This document shows, in pieces, positions 1-8,226 of a stretch of DNA of 64,000 nucleotides. The first letter of the stretch is position 1; each line of letters starts with the position of its first letter. The notes beneath the pieces were generated by a model. It was not told the origin of the DNA, did no database searches, and saw nothing but the letters and a program-made list of their open reading frames with translations. The DNA lies in assembly GCF_000422305.1 (NCBI RefSeq), contig NZ_KE383817.1:1-64000 (forward strand). The letters are read 5' to 3'. This stretch comes from Luteimonas mephitis DSM 12574. Its GTDB lineage: Bacteria; Pseudomonadota; Gammaproteobacteria; Xanthomonadales; Xanthomonadaceae. Both the position numbers and the translations under genes were made by a program.

Positions 1-1314
1 CAGGTCTGCGCCGCGCGCGTGTCATCCGCACAGAAGACCCGCTGGTCGAACTACGCCCAGCAGGCCGTGTGGAACGTCTGGAATCCGAGCGCCGCCACCT
101 GGGGCGGACGCAGTTTCCCTTGGTCGGGCTGGTCCACCAGCAATCCCGGCAACAACTACTACTACAGCTTCATCGAGGCCACGATGTACTGGGCCCTGGC
201 CAGCGGCAACAGCACCTGGATGAACCTGCTGCGCAACGACAAGCTGCCCGCCCTGCAGGCCTACTTCGCCAAACTCCCCGGCGGCGGCAGCCTCGAAGGC
301 ACCGGCTACGGCACCTCGCACATGCGCCTGTTCTCGCTGTACCGCACCTGGCACGACGCCACCGGCGTCGACCTGGCCAATACCAATTCCCACGCCACCG
401 ACAGCATCTACTACTGGATCCACGCCACCGTCCCCACCCTCGACCGCTTCGCCCCGCTCGGCGACCAGGCGCGCAATTCGATCCCCGAACTCTATGACTA
501 CCACCGCCGCCTGGTACTCGAGGCCCGCTACGTCAGCAACGACACCGTCGCCCGCGATCGTGCATCGTGGTGGCTGTCGCACATCTCCGTGGCGCGCATG
601 AGCAACGGCTTCAACCGCCGCTACGACCTGCTCCCGGCCGGTTCCGCCGGCAATCCTCCCACCGAGCTGATCTACCACGCCAAGGGCACCGGCAACCTGT
701 TTGCCCGCACCGACTGGTCCCGGTCCGCCATGTGGGTGGCCTTCAACGCCGGCCCCTACAACGAAAGCCATGCCGCCCAGGACCAGGGCGGCTTCACCCT
801 GTTCGCCAACGACTGGCTGGCCGTGACCGAGAACATCTGGAGCCACAGCGGCATCCAGCAGGGCACCGACACCCACAACGTGGTCCGGTTCGAGAATGGC
901 GGCCGGATCATCAGCCAGTGCGAGCCCAGTACCTCGACCATGGCCGTCACCCCCGGCAACGGTGGTGCTTTCTCGGCCACCGCCAACCTCACCCCTGCCT
1001 ACTGTGGCAGCACCGCGGTACGCAGCTGGAAACGCAAGCTCGACTTCGGCAACCGCAAGCTCACCGTCAGCGACACCTTCAGCCTCGGCACCGGCACCAC
1101 CGCCACCTTCCAGCTCAACGTCCCTGTCCAGCCCACCATCAACGGCCGCGAGGCCCGCGCCGGGAATCTCCGCATGCGCGTGTTGCAACCCGCCAATGCC
1201 ACCCTGAGTGTGCGCAACTGGAACGCGGTGAACTCGGGCGAGTACGGGAAAGGCTGGCGCATCGATGTCAACGGCAGCAGCAGCGGATATGTCGTTGAAC
1301 TCTACGAGAACTGA
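1..1314 (+). CDS. Heparinase II/III-like polysaccharide lyase (5' truncated by window)
   Basis: The reading frame is open from base 1 to a TGA at 1312-1314, so the N-terminal part lies outside the window; the first in-window start codon (GTG, 19) is probably internal. The visible 437 codons look like an alpha-helical toroid followed by the all-beta C-terminal region of the heparinase II/III family. The clearest motif is NESHAAQDQGGF near bases 757-795, matching the family signature in which a His precedes D-x-G-x-F and the beta-sandwich begins. Such enzymes cleave acidic polysaccharides by beta-elimination and are usually secreted. Its place at the edge of an EPS locus suggests processing or turnover of the polymer. 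Substrate cannot be read from sequence. It runs convergent with the neighbouring GT2 gene. Confidence 0.7.
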   Translation, partial: QVCAARVSSAQKTRWSNYAQQAVWNVWNPSAATWGGRSFPWSGWSTSNPGNNYYYSFIEATMYWALASGNSTWMNLLRNDKLPALQAYFAKLPGGGSLEGTGYGTSHMRLFSLYRTWHDATGVDLANTNSHATDSIYYWIHATVPTLDRFAPLGDQARNSIPELYDYHRRLVLEARYVSNDTVARDRASWWLSHISVARMSNGFNRRYDLLPAGSAGNPPTELIYHAKGTGNLFARTDWSRSAMWVAFNAGPYNESHAAQDQGGFTLFANDWLAVTENIWSHSGIQQGTDTHNVVRFENGGRIISQCEPSTSTMAVTPGNGGAFSATANLTPAYCGSTAVRSWKRKLDFGNRKLTVSDTFSLGTGTTATFQLNVPVQPTINGREARAGNLRMRVLQPANATLSVRNWNAVNSGEYGKGWRIDVNGSSSGYVVELYEN

Positions 1315-1337
1315 AGCCCGACAGGCGTAACGGCGCA

Positions 1338-1357
1338 CGCGCGGCCAATGCCGCGCG
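1338..1357. terminator. GC-rich hairpin between convergent genes
   Basis: An 8-bp perfect stem CGCGCGGC / GCCGCGCG with a CAAT loop lies in the 58-bp gap between the lyase stop and the GT2 stop. It could stop transcription from both sides, but there is no T tract on either side, so it is a weak call. Confidence 0.35.
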
Positions 1358-1372
1358 GGTTCGGTGGCGTCC

Positions 1373-2152
1373 TCAGGCAAGCGCCTGCCTGCGTTTCAGC
1401 AGCGCGTTGCCGGCGTAATGCAGGAAGTACCACGACGCCCGCACGAGGCCGAGCCCCTCGACGTCGCGATAGATCCGCCATTGCCAGCCTGCGGCGCGCA
1501 GCTTGTTCGCCGAGACCGAACCGTCCCGCACTAGGTAGTACGCCAGCGGCTCGTCGTGCTCGACGCACAGTGCGCTGCCCGCCTGGCGAACCCGCTCGAG
1601 CCAGAAAACGTAGTCCTCGTGCCCGATCCGCCGGAAACTGCCATCGCCCATCTTCCGGTCATAGACGCCGGTGAGGTTGCCGATGTGGTTGCCTCTCAGC
1701 ATGTCGGCGTAGCGCACCATGCCGGGAGGCCGCACCACGGACAGCTCGCGCCCATCCTCGGCCACGCGCCGGTACCCTGAATAGGACACCAGCGCGCCCG
1801 CCGCGGCCATCTGCCGGATCTGCAGTTCAAGCTTGCGCGGATGCCACCAGTCGTCGCTGTCCAGGAACGCGATATAGGTGCCGCTCGCGTTGCGCACTCC
1901 GGCGTTGCGCGCCTCCGCCACGCCCGCATTGCGGGGTTGCGCGATGACCTGCACCCGCGCATCGCCGGCCGCGTACTCCCGGAGGATGCCCAGGGAACCG
2001 TCACTGGAGCCATCGTCGACGGCGACCAGCTCCAGCTCGCGAAAGCTCTGGCCGAGCACGGATTCGATCGACCTGCGCATGGTCCGCTCGGCATTGAATA
2101 CCGGCATGATCACGCTCACCCGCGGCTGCCCCGAGGACGCTTGCAGCGGCAT
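1373..2152 (-). CDS. Glycosyltransferase family 2
   Basis: A protein of about 259 residues with the GT-A fold signature near the N-terminus: VSVIMPVFNAERTMRRSIES, then the nucleotide-sugar loop VAVDDGSSDGS and the DSDDWW metal-binding region. It should transfer a sugar from a nucleotide donor to a lipid-linked acceptor at the cytoplasmic face of the membrane. The upstream gene ends in GTGACGATG: a GTG at 2158 overlaps the upstream stop by four bases (GTGA) and an ATG follows at 2152; I report the ATG, but the GTG is equally possible. It is the last gene of the leftward EPS run. Donor and acceptor are unknown. Confidence 0.85.
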   Translation of the reverse strand: MPLQASSGQPRVSVIMPVFNAERTMRRSIESVLGQSFRELELVAVDDGSSDGSLGILREYAAGDARVQVIAQPRNAGVAEARNAGVRNASGTYIAFLDSDDWWHPRKLELQIRQMAAAGALVSYSGYRRVAEDGRELSVVRPPGMVRYADMLRGNHIGNLTGVYDRKMGDGSFRRIGHEDYVFWLERVRQAGSALCVEHDEPLAYYLVRDGSVSANKLRAAGWQWRIYRDVEGLGLVRASWYFLHYAGNALLKRRQALA

Positions 2153-2154
2153 CG

Positions 2155-3360
2155 TCACGCCCCCGTGCGCAGCCGCCCGCCCGCCCAGGACGACGGCGGC
2201 GGCGGCAGCACGAAGTCGCGATAGTCACCGGGATTCCCGCACTTGCCGGCTTCGGCCGCCTTGATGATGTTGTAGACCTCGCGCGAGCTCACGTAATGCA
2301 GCACGTAGCGGCTGCCGTCGTTGTAGGCACTCTCGAGGTAGGCATGCATGGCGTCCGAGGCAGGCCCCAGCAGGGTGTCCATGTCCTGCTCCTGGGTGCC
2401 GTGGGTATGCACCTTGACGAAAACCCACTCCGGCCGCCCTTCCACGTGGATGCCTGTATCGACCCACGCGTCCACGCGCGCCGGCGTCGGAGGGCAGCCC
2501 CGCCTGACGTCGGAGGCTTCGATCCGCGGCACGATGCCCATCCGGCGCTCGCGCCAGTTCAGCCGCAGCGGCCCCTGCACGATCATCAGGTCCCCGCTGG
2601 GCTCGCCTCCTGCCCGCACTGCCACGCCCTTGTCATGGGATTTCGGCCGCAACGGGTCGTCGGTGGCGTAGTAAATGGAGTTGATGGTGCTGGTTTGGGT
2701 GTCGCTGGGCGCCGACGGCAGGGTGAAATCCGCGTAGCACCCCAGGTCACGCAGCAGGATCAGTTCGTTGTCGATGCCGCACCAGCGGCCGTCCGCGCGC
2801 GAGTTGTCCAGGCACCAGTTGCCGTGGATGAAGCCGAACTGGATCTCGCCGGAGACCGGGTCGACCGGAAGCGCTCCGTGGCGCTCGTGCAGCACACGGC
2901 AGAAGCGCGTGATCGATTCGCGGAAGTTCGCCTCGGTATCGTTGTCGTGGTGCAGGTGCACCTCGATCTCGCCATAGCCGTCCGCGCACAGCGCGGCGAT
3001 CTTCTCCAGGTGCTCCGCGGCGTATTCCTCTTCCGGATAGAAGAACGTGTGCTGCGGCGGGCGCCCGTCGGCGTCGCGGTGGCGCGAGGCCAGTGCGCGG
3101 TAGTCGCGGCACCAGCGATCCACGCGCGCGCGCTGGGTCGCAAGGTCGGCTCCATGCCACATGGGCTCGAAATGATCGACGAAGCAGAACATCACATGGA
3201 TCGGGCCCGCCGGTCTCGGCGTGCGCTTGCTGAAGACGTAAGAACCGATCCAGTTCTGCATGTTGCGCGCGCGCAGCAGCAACCAGAACGCCGCCGCTGC
3301 AGCTGCCAGAACGATGGCCATGAACCCCGCAACGACAAGAACACTCACACGCGGCTCCAT
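2155..3360 (-). CDS. Membrane-anchored polysaccharide deacetylase-like protein
   Basis: A 401-residue protein that starts with MEPRVSV and one strong membrane segment (about residues 5-28), so it is probably an inner-membrane anchored periplasmic protein. The rest looks like a divergent NodB/deacetylase-type barrel: FCFVDHFEP sits where the TFDDGP motif would be, and EVHLHHDNDT resembles the second metal-binding motif. The canonical TFDDG is absent, so a metal-dependent hydrolase acting on another bond is possible. The ATG at 3360 was preferred because upstream codons code for no family-like sequence; no clear ribosome binding site is visible. Its stop overlaps the start region of the GT2 gene. 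Confidence 0.6.
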   Translation of the reverse strand: MEPRVSVLVVAGFMAIVLAAAAAAFWLLLRARNMQNWIGSYVFSKRTPRPAGPIHVMFCFVDHFEPMWHGADLATQRARVDRWCRDYRALASRHRDADGRPPQHTFFYPEEEYAAEHLEKIAALCADGYGEIEVHLHHDNDTEANFRESITRFCRVLHERHGALPVDPVSGEIQFGFIHGNWCLDNSRADGRWCGIDNELILLRDLGCYADFTLPSAPSDTQTSTINSIYYATDDPLRPKSHDKGVAVRAGGEPSGDLMIVQGPLRLNWRERRMGIVPRIEASDVRRGCPPTPARVDAWVDTGIHVEGRPEWVFVKVHTHGTQEQDMDTLLGPASDAMHAYLESAYNDGSRYVLHYVSSREVYNIIKAAEAGKCGNPGDYRDFVLPPPPSSWAGGRLRTGA

Positions 3361-3500
3361 TGGGAACGGGCCATGAAAAGCCCCTTCCCCTTCAACGCAA
3401 ACCCGCACCGTTCGAGGACAGGCATGCAGCCCGGAACATCGCCCCCTGGAAAGCACGAAGCCACCGCACCCTCACGGGGCTACGATCATTGATGACGACG

Positions 3501-4151
3501 CTACGGATTTCCTTCGGGGCGAATCGCGCGAAACCGGAAGCCATCACGCTTCCACTGCGGCAGCATCGTGCGCAGGACATCGAGCGAGATATCGCTGTCG
3601 TCGTGCATCAGGACGATATCGCCGTTGCGTGGTGGGTGGCGGTCTGCCAGTTCGATCAGTTCCGGCGCGGGCCGGCGACTGTAGTCGAGACTGTCGTAGG
3701 ACCAGTAGCCAATTCGGCGCCGACGCCACAGGATGTGCAGCAGCATCGCAGGCGACAGCACCCCCCGGGGTGGCCGGAACGGATGGTGCAGCCTGCCGTC
3801 GATGGCATGGAGCAAGCGGTCGGTACGCTCGATCTCCTCGACTTGCTGTCGCAAGGACAGGGATTCGAAGGCGGGGTGCGAGTAGGAATGGTTGCCCAGC
3901 AAGTGACCCGCCTGCGCGATGCGTTTCGCCAGCTCGGGGTGGCGTTCGACCTGGTTGCCGACGAGGAAGAATGTCGCCTTCGCATCATGCTCGGCCAGCA
4001 GTTCCAGCAAGGGCGGGGTGTACTGTGGATGCGGCCCGTCGTCGAAAGTCAGGTACAGCGTCGGCTGCGCCCGGTCACCGGATGTTTCCACCCAGGCGTT
4101 GGGAAACAGGCCGAGAAGCAGCAGGCGCCTTGGTCGTGGCGTAATCGTCAT
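3501..4151 (-). CDS. Polysaccharide deacetylase (NodB domain)
   Basis: A 216-residue protein with the NodB homology domain: LTFDDGPHP at about residues 34-42 (catalytic Asp pair) and LGNHSYSHP (the H-x3-H metal-binding motif), then RPPRG and VLMHDDSD near the end. Members remove N- or O-acetyl groups from polysaccharides with a divalent metal. A short hydrophobic stretch follows the basic N-terminus (about residues 9-15), too short for a convincing signal peptide, so location is unsure. The start at 4151 overlaps the stop of a tiny upstream frame. It lies in the leftward EPS run between the GT4 and the deacetylase-like membrane protein, and probably trims acetyl groups from the EPS. Confidence 0.85.
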   Translation of the reverse strand: MTITPRPRRLLLLGLFPNAWVETSGDRAQPTLYLTFDDGPHPQYTPPLLELLAEHDAKATFFLVGNQVERHPELAKRIAQAGHLLGNHSYSHPAFESLSLRQQVEEIERTDRLLHAIDGRLHHPFRPPRGVLSPAMLLHILWRRRRIGYWSYDSLDYSRRPAPELIELADRHPPRNGDIVLMHDDSDISLDVLRTMLPQWKRDGFRFRAIRPEGNP

Positions 4152-4222
4152 GTGCGGCGACCGCGCATGTCTTGCTCGGCCGCACGCGGCCTGCCCTGAC
4201 GCAACAGGAAAAGCTCGATCAT
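4148..4222 (-). CDS. Possible 24-codon coupled leader ORF
   Basis: Between the GT4 stop and the deacetylase start, a 24-codon frame begins with an ATG that overlaps the GT4 stop (ATGA) and ends in a TGA that overlaps the deacetylase ATG (ATGA). It reads MIELFLLRQGRPRAAE and so on, with no recognised homology. It may serve only to couple translation across the gap, or be chance. Confidence 0.2.
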   Translation of the reverse strand: MIELFLLRQGRPRAAEQDMRGRRT

Positions 4223-5319
4223 GCTGCGTAGATCCGGGCATAGCGTTCGGCCATCATGCGGAAGGAGCCTTCCTCCAGTACCCATTCGCGCCCGGCCCTG
4301 CCGAACTGTGCCGCACGCACCGGGGTTCTCAGCAGGTCGCGGATGGCCGCGGCCATCGCCTCCGGCTCAGCCGGCGGCACCAACAGCCCGTTGACGCCCG
4401 CGCGGACGATCTCGGCGTTGCCGCCGACGTCGGTGGCCACGATCGGCAGGCCTGCCGCGCAAGCCTCGAGCAGCGCCATCGAATAGCCTTCGCTCAGCGA
4501 CGACAGGACGAACAGGTCCAGGGCCTCGAGCAACCTGGCCACGTCACCGCGGGCGCCAAGGAAGAACACCGCATCCGCCAGCCCCTCGCTGGCCGCCAGC
4601 GCCTCCAGTTCAGCCCGCAGTTCGCCATCCCCGACGACAAGCAGCGCGCTTTCCGGAATTGACGCCCTGACCATGGAGAAGGCGCGCAGCAGGCTTGTCT
4701 GGTTCTTGACCGGACTCAACCTGCCTACGTTCCCCAGCAGCCGGGTCGTGCCTGGCAGCCCCAGCTCGGCGGTCAGCCGCGCGTGCGCATCGGCGTTCGC
4801 TGGCGAGAACTCCTGCACGTGGATGCCGTTGGGAATGGAGACGATTCCACGCCGCGGCTCGATCCCCAGGCCCACGAAGAAACCGCGGACGGTTTCGCCG
4901 ACGGCCACCACCGTGTCGGTGAAGCGCATGGCCTTGCGATAGAGCCACGCGCGGCGACTGGACTTCGCAGTCGCCGGCATGCCGTGCCGGGTATTCACTA
5001 TCCGGCTGATCCCGAGCCCCCGCGATGCAGCCACCGCGTAGTAGTGCGCGAGGTCGTTGTGGCTGTGCAGCACTTCGCATCTGCTCTTGGCCAGCGCGCG
5101 GCGCGCCCTGGCCAGGGCGAGCAAGTCCGGCCCCCGGCGCTTCCTGCAGGCCATCACGGGAATACCGGCGTCGATCAGTTCCTTCGCCAGCGCGCCATGC
5201 TCGAACAGGCAGATGACCTGGCATTCGTGGCCCTCCTCCACCTGTGCCTGGACGAGGTTGATTACTACGCGCTCAAGTCCGCCACGCGCCAGGTTCTCGA
5301 CGAAATGCGTGATCCTCAT
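4219..5319 (-). CDS. Glycosyltransferase family 4
   Basis: A 366-residue GT-B enzyme. The N-terminal domain starts MRITHFVENLARGGLERVV, typical of group 1 transferases, and the C-terminal donor-binding domain has VGRLSPVKNQ and the E-x7-E motif in LSSLSEGYSMALLEACAAG. It should add one sugar to the growing EPS repeat unit on undecaprenyl phosphate. The ATG at 5319 follows the PaaK-like gene stop by 13 bases, consistent with one transcript. Sugar specificity is unknown. Confidence 0.9.
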   Translation of the reverse strand: MRITHFVENLARGGLERVVINLVQAQVEEGHECQVICLFEHGALAKELIDAGIPVMACRKRRGPDLLALARARRALAKSRCEVLHSHNDLAHYYAVAASRGLGISRIVNTRHGMPATAKSSRRAWLYRKAMRFTDTVVAVGETVRGFFVGLGIEPRRGIVSIPNGIHVQEFSPANADAHARLTAELGLPGTTRLLGNVGRLSPVKNQTSLLRAFSMVRASIPESALLVVGDGELRAELEALAASEGLADAVFFLGARGDVARLLEALDLFVLSSLSEGYSMALLEACAAGLPIVATDVGGNAEIVRAGVNGLLVPPAEPEAMAAAIRDLLRTPVRAAQFGRAGREWVLEEGSFRMMAERYARIYAA

Positions 5320-5332
5320 GAAGAACGGCCTT

Positions 5333-6676
5333 TCATTGGAGCTCCGAGATGGTCACGCGATGCTTGCCTGTGGGGGTGAGCTTGATTTCGTCGACATAGT
5401 GGACGCGAATCGCCGTGGCCTGGCCGAAACGCGACTCCAGCTCCCGCACGACACCTTCCATTTCCGATTCGTCGAACCCCGGCGCGCGCACCACGTTGAC
5501 GTCGAGCACGCCCAACTCGCGTTGCACGACCTGATAACGATCGACGCCGCTGATCTTGAGGAAGGCGTACACGATGAACTCGCCGGGCAGAAACCTGCCG
5601 TCCGGCGTACGCAGGGCGTCCAGCTTGCGGCCATCGATCCTTGACAGCAGGGGCAAGCCACGACCGCAGTCACAGCGTCCCGCACCTTCGGTTGCGAGGT
5701 CGCCGTTGGCGTAGCGCAGCAACGGCATGCCAAAGTTGTGCAGGTCGGTCACGATCACGTCGCGCGCGCCGTCCGAGGCTGCACCGGTCAAGCCGGCACC
5801 CAGCTCGACCGCCAGGTGATCGGCATTGACGTGCAGGCCGTTGCGGTGCTTGCATTCCGCCGCCACGAGCATGAATTCCCGGCAGCCGTAGGTGTTGTAG
5901 GCCGGGCAGCCGAAAGCCCGCTCGATCACCTCCCGCTGCGCCTCGTGCAGGCTTTCCGCTGCGCCCAGCACCAGCGACGGCCGGTGGATCCGGTGGCCGG
6001 TCGCCATGACCCATTCGGCGAGCTTCACGATGGGAGCGATATACGACACGATCACTTCCGGCCTGTAGCGATCGATGAACGCGGCATACTCCGGCATTCG
6101 CGATTCACTCATCGCGAATGCATTGAGGGTGCGCCGGTGGAAGGCGACCTGGTGCAGTAAATCCTTCATCGACCGGCGCCCTGACGATTGCCCCCACAGG
6201 TACAGCGTCCGCTGCCCGAGGCGGGCGCCGGCCCAGCCATAGCCCCGGAACATGACCGCCACCCTGCGTTCGTAACTTTCACGCGTGTAGCCGAAGCGCA
6301 ACGGCTCTCCGGTGGAGCCGCCCGTGGTCTTGAACAGGATCTTCCTGCGCCAGCCGCGTGCGACCATGCGCTCGAAATTCGCGCGGATATCGGCCTTCTC
6401 CAGCACCGGCAGCAAGGCGTAGTCGTCCATCGAGCGGATGTCGCCGGGCTCCACACCCAGCTGCTGCCAACGCTCGCGGTAATAGGGCACGTTCTCCCAG
6501 CAGTGGTCGATGAGCACTTTCAGCTTGCTCCACTGCATCGCCCGTATCTGCTCCGGGTCGAGCCACTGGTTGCGCTCGTACTCGTGCAGGTACTGCAGCG
6601 TCCGGCGTCGCCGCATCCCCGACTCGTAGACCGGGAACAGCAACCCCCGAAACAGGTTCTCGTAGGCCACGCTCAC
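5333..6676 (-). CDS. PaaK/CapK-like AMP-dependent ligase
   Basis: A 447-residue member of the phenylacetate-CoA ligase/CapK group of adenylating enzymes. It carries the phosphate-binding loop FKTTGGSTGEP (about 120 residues in), NTYGCREF, and the hinge region with DGRKLDAL. CapK-type proteins occur in capsule loci, where they probably activate a carboxylic acid used to decorate the glycan. I place the start at GTG 6676 because it overlaps the flippase stop (GTGA) and has GGAG five bases before it; an in-frame ATG at 6709 has no such signal. The true acid substrate cannot be deduced. Confidence 0.8.
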   Translation of the reverse strand: MSVAYENLFRGLLFPVYESGMRRRRTLQYLHEYERNQWLDPEQIRAMQWSKLKVLIDHCWENVPYYRERWQQLGVEPGDIRSMDDYALLPVLEKADIRANFERMVARGWRRKILFKTTGGSTGEPLRFGYTRESYERRVAVMFRGYGWAGARLGQRTLYLWGQSSGRRSMKDLLHQVAFHRRTLNAFAMSESRMPEYAAFIDRYRPEVIVSYIAPIVKLAEWVMATGHRIHRPSLVLGAAESLHEAQREVIERAFGCPAYNTYGCREFMLVAAECKHRNGLHVNADHLAVELGAGLTGAASDGARDVIVTDLHNFGMPLLRYANGDLATEGAGRCDCGRGLPLLSRIDGRKLDALRTPDGRFLPGEFIVYAFLKISGVDRYQVVQRELGVLDVNVVRAPGFDESEMEGVVRELESRFGQATAIRVHYVDEIKLTPTGKHRVTISELQ

Positions 6677-8226
6677 GTCGGCTCCGGCCTTGCCCTGGCG
6701 TGGGCCCATGCCAGAAGCTTCGCGCCCAGACGCGGCCGGCTCCCAGCCAGGCGCTGGTGGATCTGCTGCACGTACCCGATGTCATCGCGGCTCCAGCAGC
6801 CGAACAGCACGGTCAGCATGCCGTAGACAAGCGAGACCACCAACGTGCCGGCGATGATCTGTGCGATTGCCGGCATGTGGTCGCGTAGCGGCAAGGCCAA
6901 CAGCCCCGCCAGCAGTGCTGCCGCCCAGATCCGGAGCAGGCGCCACCAATGCGGTGCCACTCCGCTGGTGCGGATCGCCAGCCACACGACGGCAATCGCA
7001 CCGATCACCGCGACCAGCGCAAAGGCAACCACCGCACCATCCAGGCCATGGCGCGAGATCAGAACCGCATCGAGAACTACCTTCAGCACGCCACAGACCA
7101 GTGAGACCACCAGGATCTGCCCCTGGTGGTCGGCGCTGATCAGCAAGCTCGAAGCGCCCTGGGTGGTGGTCACGAGCGCGGCCATGGCCAGACAGACCGC
7201 GAAGACCGGCCCTGCCGCCGCATACGCCGGTCCGTACAGCACGCCGATCACCGAATCGGAAAACACGATCCCGAACGCCACCAGCGGCGCGGCGAGGAAC
7301 GTCAGGTAAAACGTGGACGCCACGAACCGGCGACCAGCGACCTCATGTCCTCGGCTCAGCGCATTGGCCATCATTGGCAACAGGAGGGCCGCGAATACTC
7401 CCGGCACCAGCAGCGCCGCGCCCGTGGCGAGCTGGTAGGCCACCTTGAACTGCCCCGCTGCCGCCGGCTCTGCGTACAGGTTGAGAAACAGCACCTCGAC
7501 CTCGCTCGCGGCGAAGAAGCCGACCGTCACGATGCAGGCGGTGAACTTCATGTGCCGGTTGACGCGCGCGATCAGGCCGCTGCCCATGGCGGCGCCGGGA
7601 ACGGTCGCCGGGACCAGGCTCCCGATCTGGCGGCGCGAGGTTTCGTAGAAGACCAGCCCGGACACCACGAAGACGGCAAGCAGCCAGGTGATAGAACCAT
7701 CCAACCACATCACCGCCAGCACCATCGCCAGGTTCAGCGGCGTGGCGATCATCGCGACGATCGCGGTCGCGCGGAAGTTCTCGAATCCCTTTGCCACGCC
7801 GATGTTGAACATGTACGACGCCCGCGTCGCCACTGCGACGACGAGGAACCCGAGCAGCATCCAGTGATTCAGGCCCGGCATCAGCTTGTCGCCGGCGAAG
7901 ACGAACAGCAGCGCGCCGGCCACCAGCACGATCAGCAGGAACAGTCGCTGCGCATGCCGCAGGTAGCGCAGCAAGCAGGGGATGAGGTCCTCCCGCTCCG
8001 CGCCGCGCAGTTCGGCCACGAACTTGATTGCGCCGCCCGCCGTGCCGGAGTTGGTGAATGCCACGCCGACAGCCACCAGCCAGATCGCCAGGCTGTAGAC
8101 ACCGTAGTGATCCGGTCCCAGGTGCCGGGCGATCACGATAGCCGTCAACATTCCCAGCACGTACTCGGTATAGAGTCCCACCGAGGAGAACAGGGTGTTG
8201 CGCAGGGTTTTCGAGCGCATGCTCAT
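6673..8226 (-). CDS. Wzx-type polysaccharide flippase (MOP superfamily)
   Basis: A 517-residue polytopic membrane protein of the polysaccharide transport/MOP type, with about 12-14 hydrophobic segments starting at LFSSVGLYTEYVLGMLTAIV. The N-terminal pattern ARHLGPDHYGVYSLAIWLV is typical of Wzx/RfbX proteins. It should flip lipid-linked repeat units across the inner membrane for polymerisation. The ATG at 8226 overlaps the stop of the ligase/polymerase gene (ATGA), and a second ATG follows two codons later. Its end overlaps the start of the CapK-like gene, so four successive genes here are translationally linked. Confidence 0.88.
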   Translation of the reverse strand: MSMRSKTLRNTLFSSVGLYTEYVLGMLTAIVIARHLGPDHYGVYSLAIWLVAVGVAFTNSGTAGGAIKFVAELRGAEREDLIPCLLRYLRHAQRLFLLIVLVAGALLFVFAGDKLMPGLNHWMLLGFLVVAVATRASYMFNIGVAKGFENFRATAIVAMIATPLNLAMVLAVMWLDGSITWLLAVFVVSGLVFYETSRRQIGSLVPATVPGAAMGSGLIARVNRHMKFTACIVTVGFFAASEVEVLFLNLYAEPAAAGQFKVAYQLATGAALLVPGVFAALLLPMMANALSRGHEVAGRRFVASTFYLTFLAAPLVAFGIVFSDSVIGVLYGPAYAAAGPVFAVCLAMAALVTTTQGASSLLISADHQGQILVVSLVCGVLKVVLDAVLISRHGLDGAVVAFALVAVIGAIAVVWLAIRTSGVAPHWWRLLRIWAAALLAGLLALPLRDHMPAIAQIIAGTLVVSLVYGMLTVLFGCWSRDDIGYVQQIHQRLAGSRPRLGAKLLAWAHARARPEPT

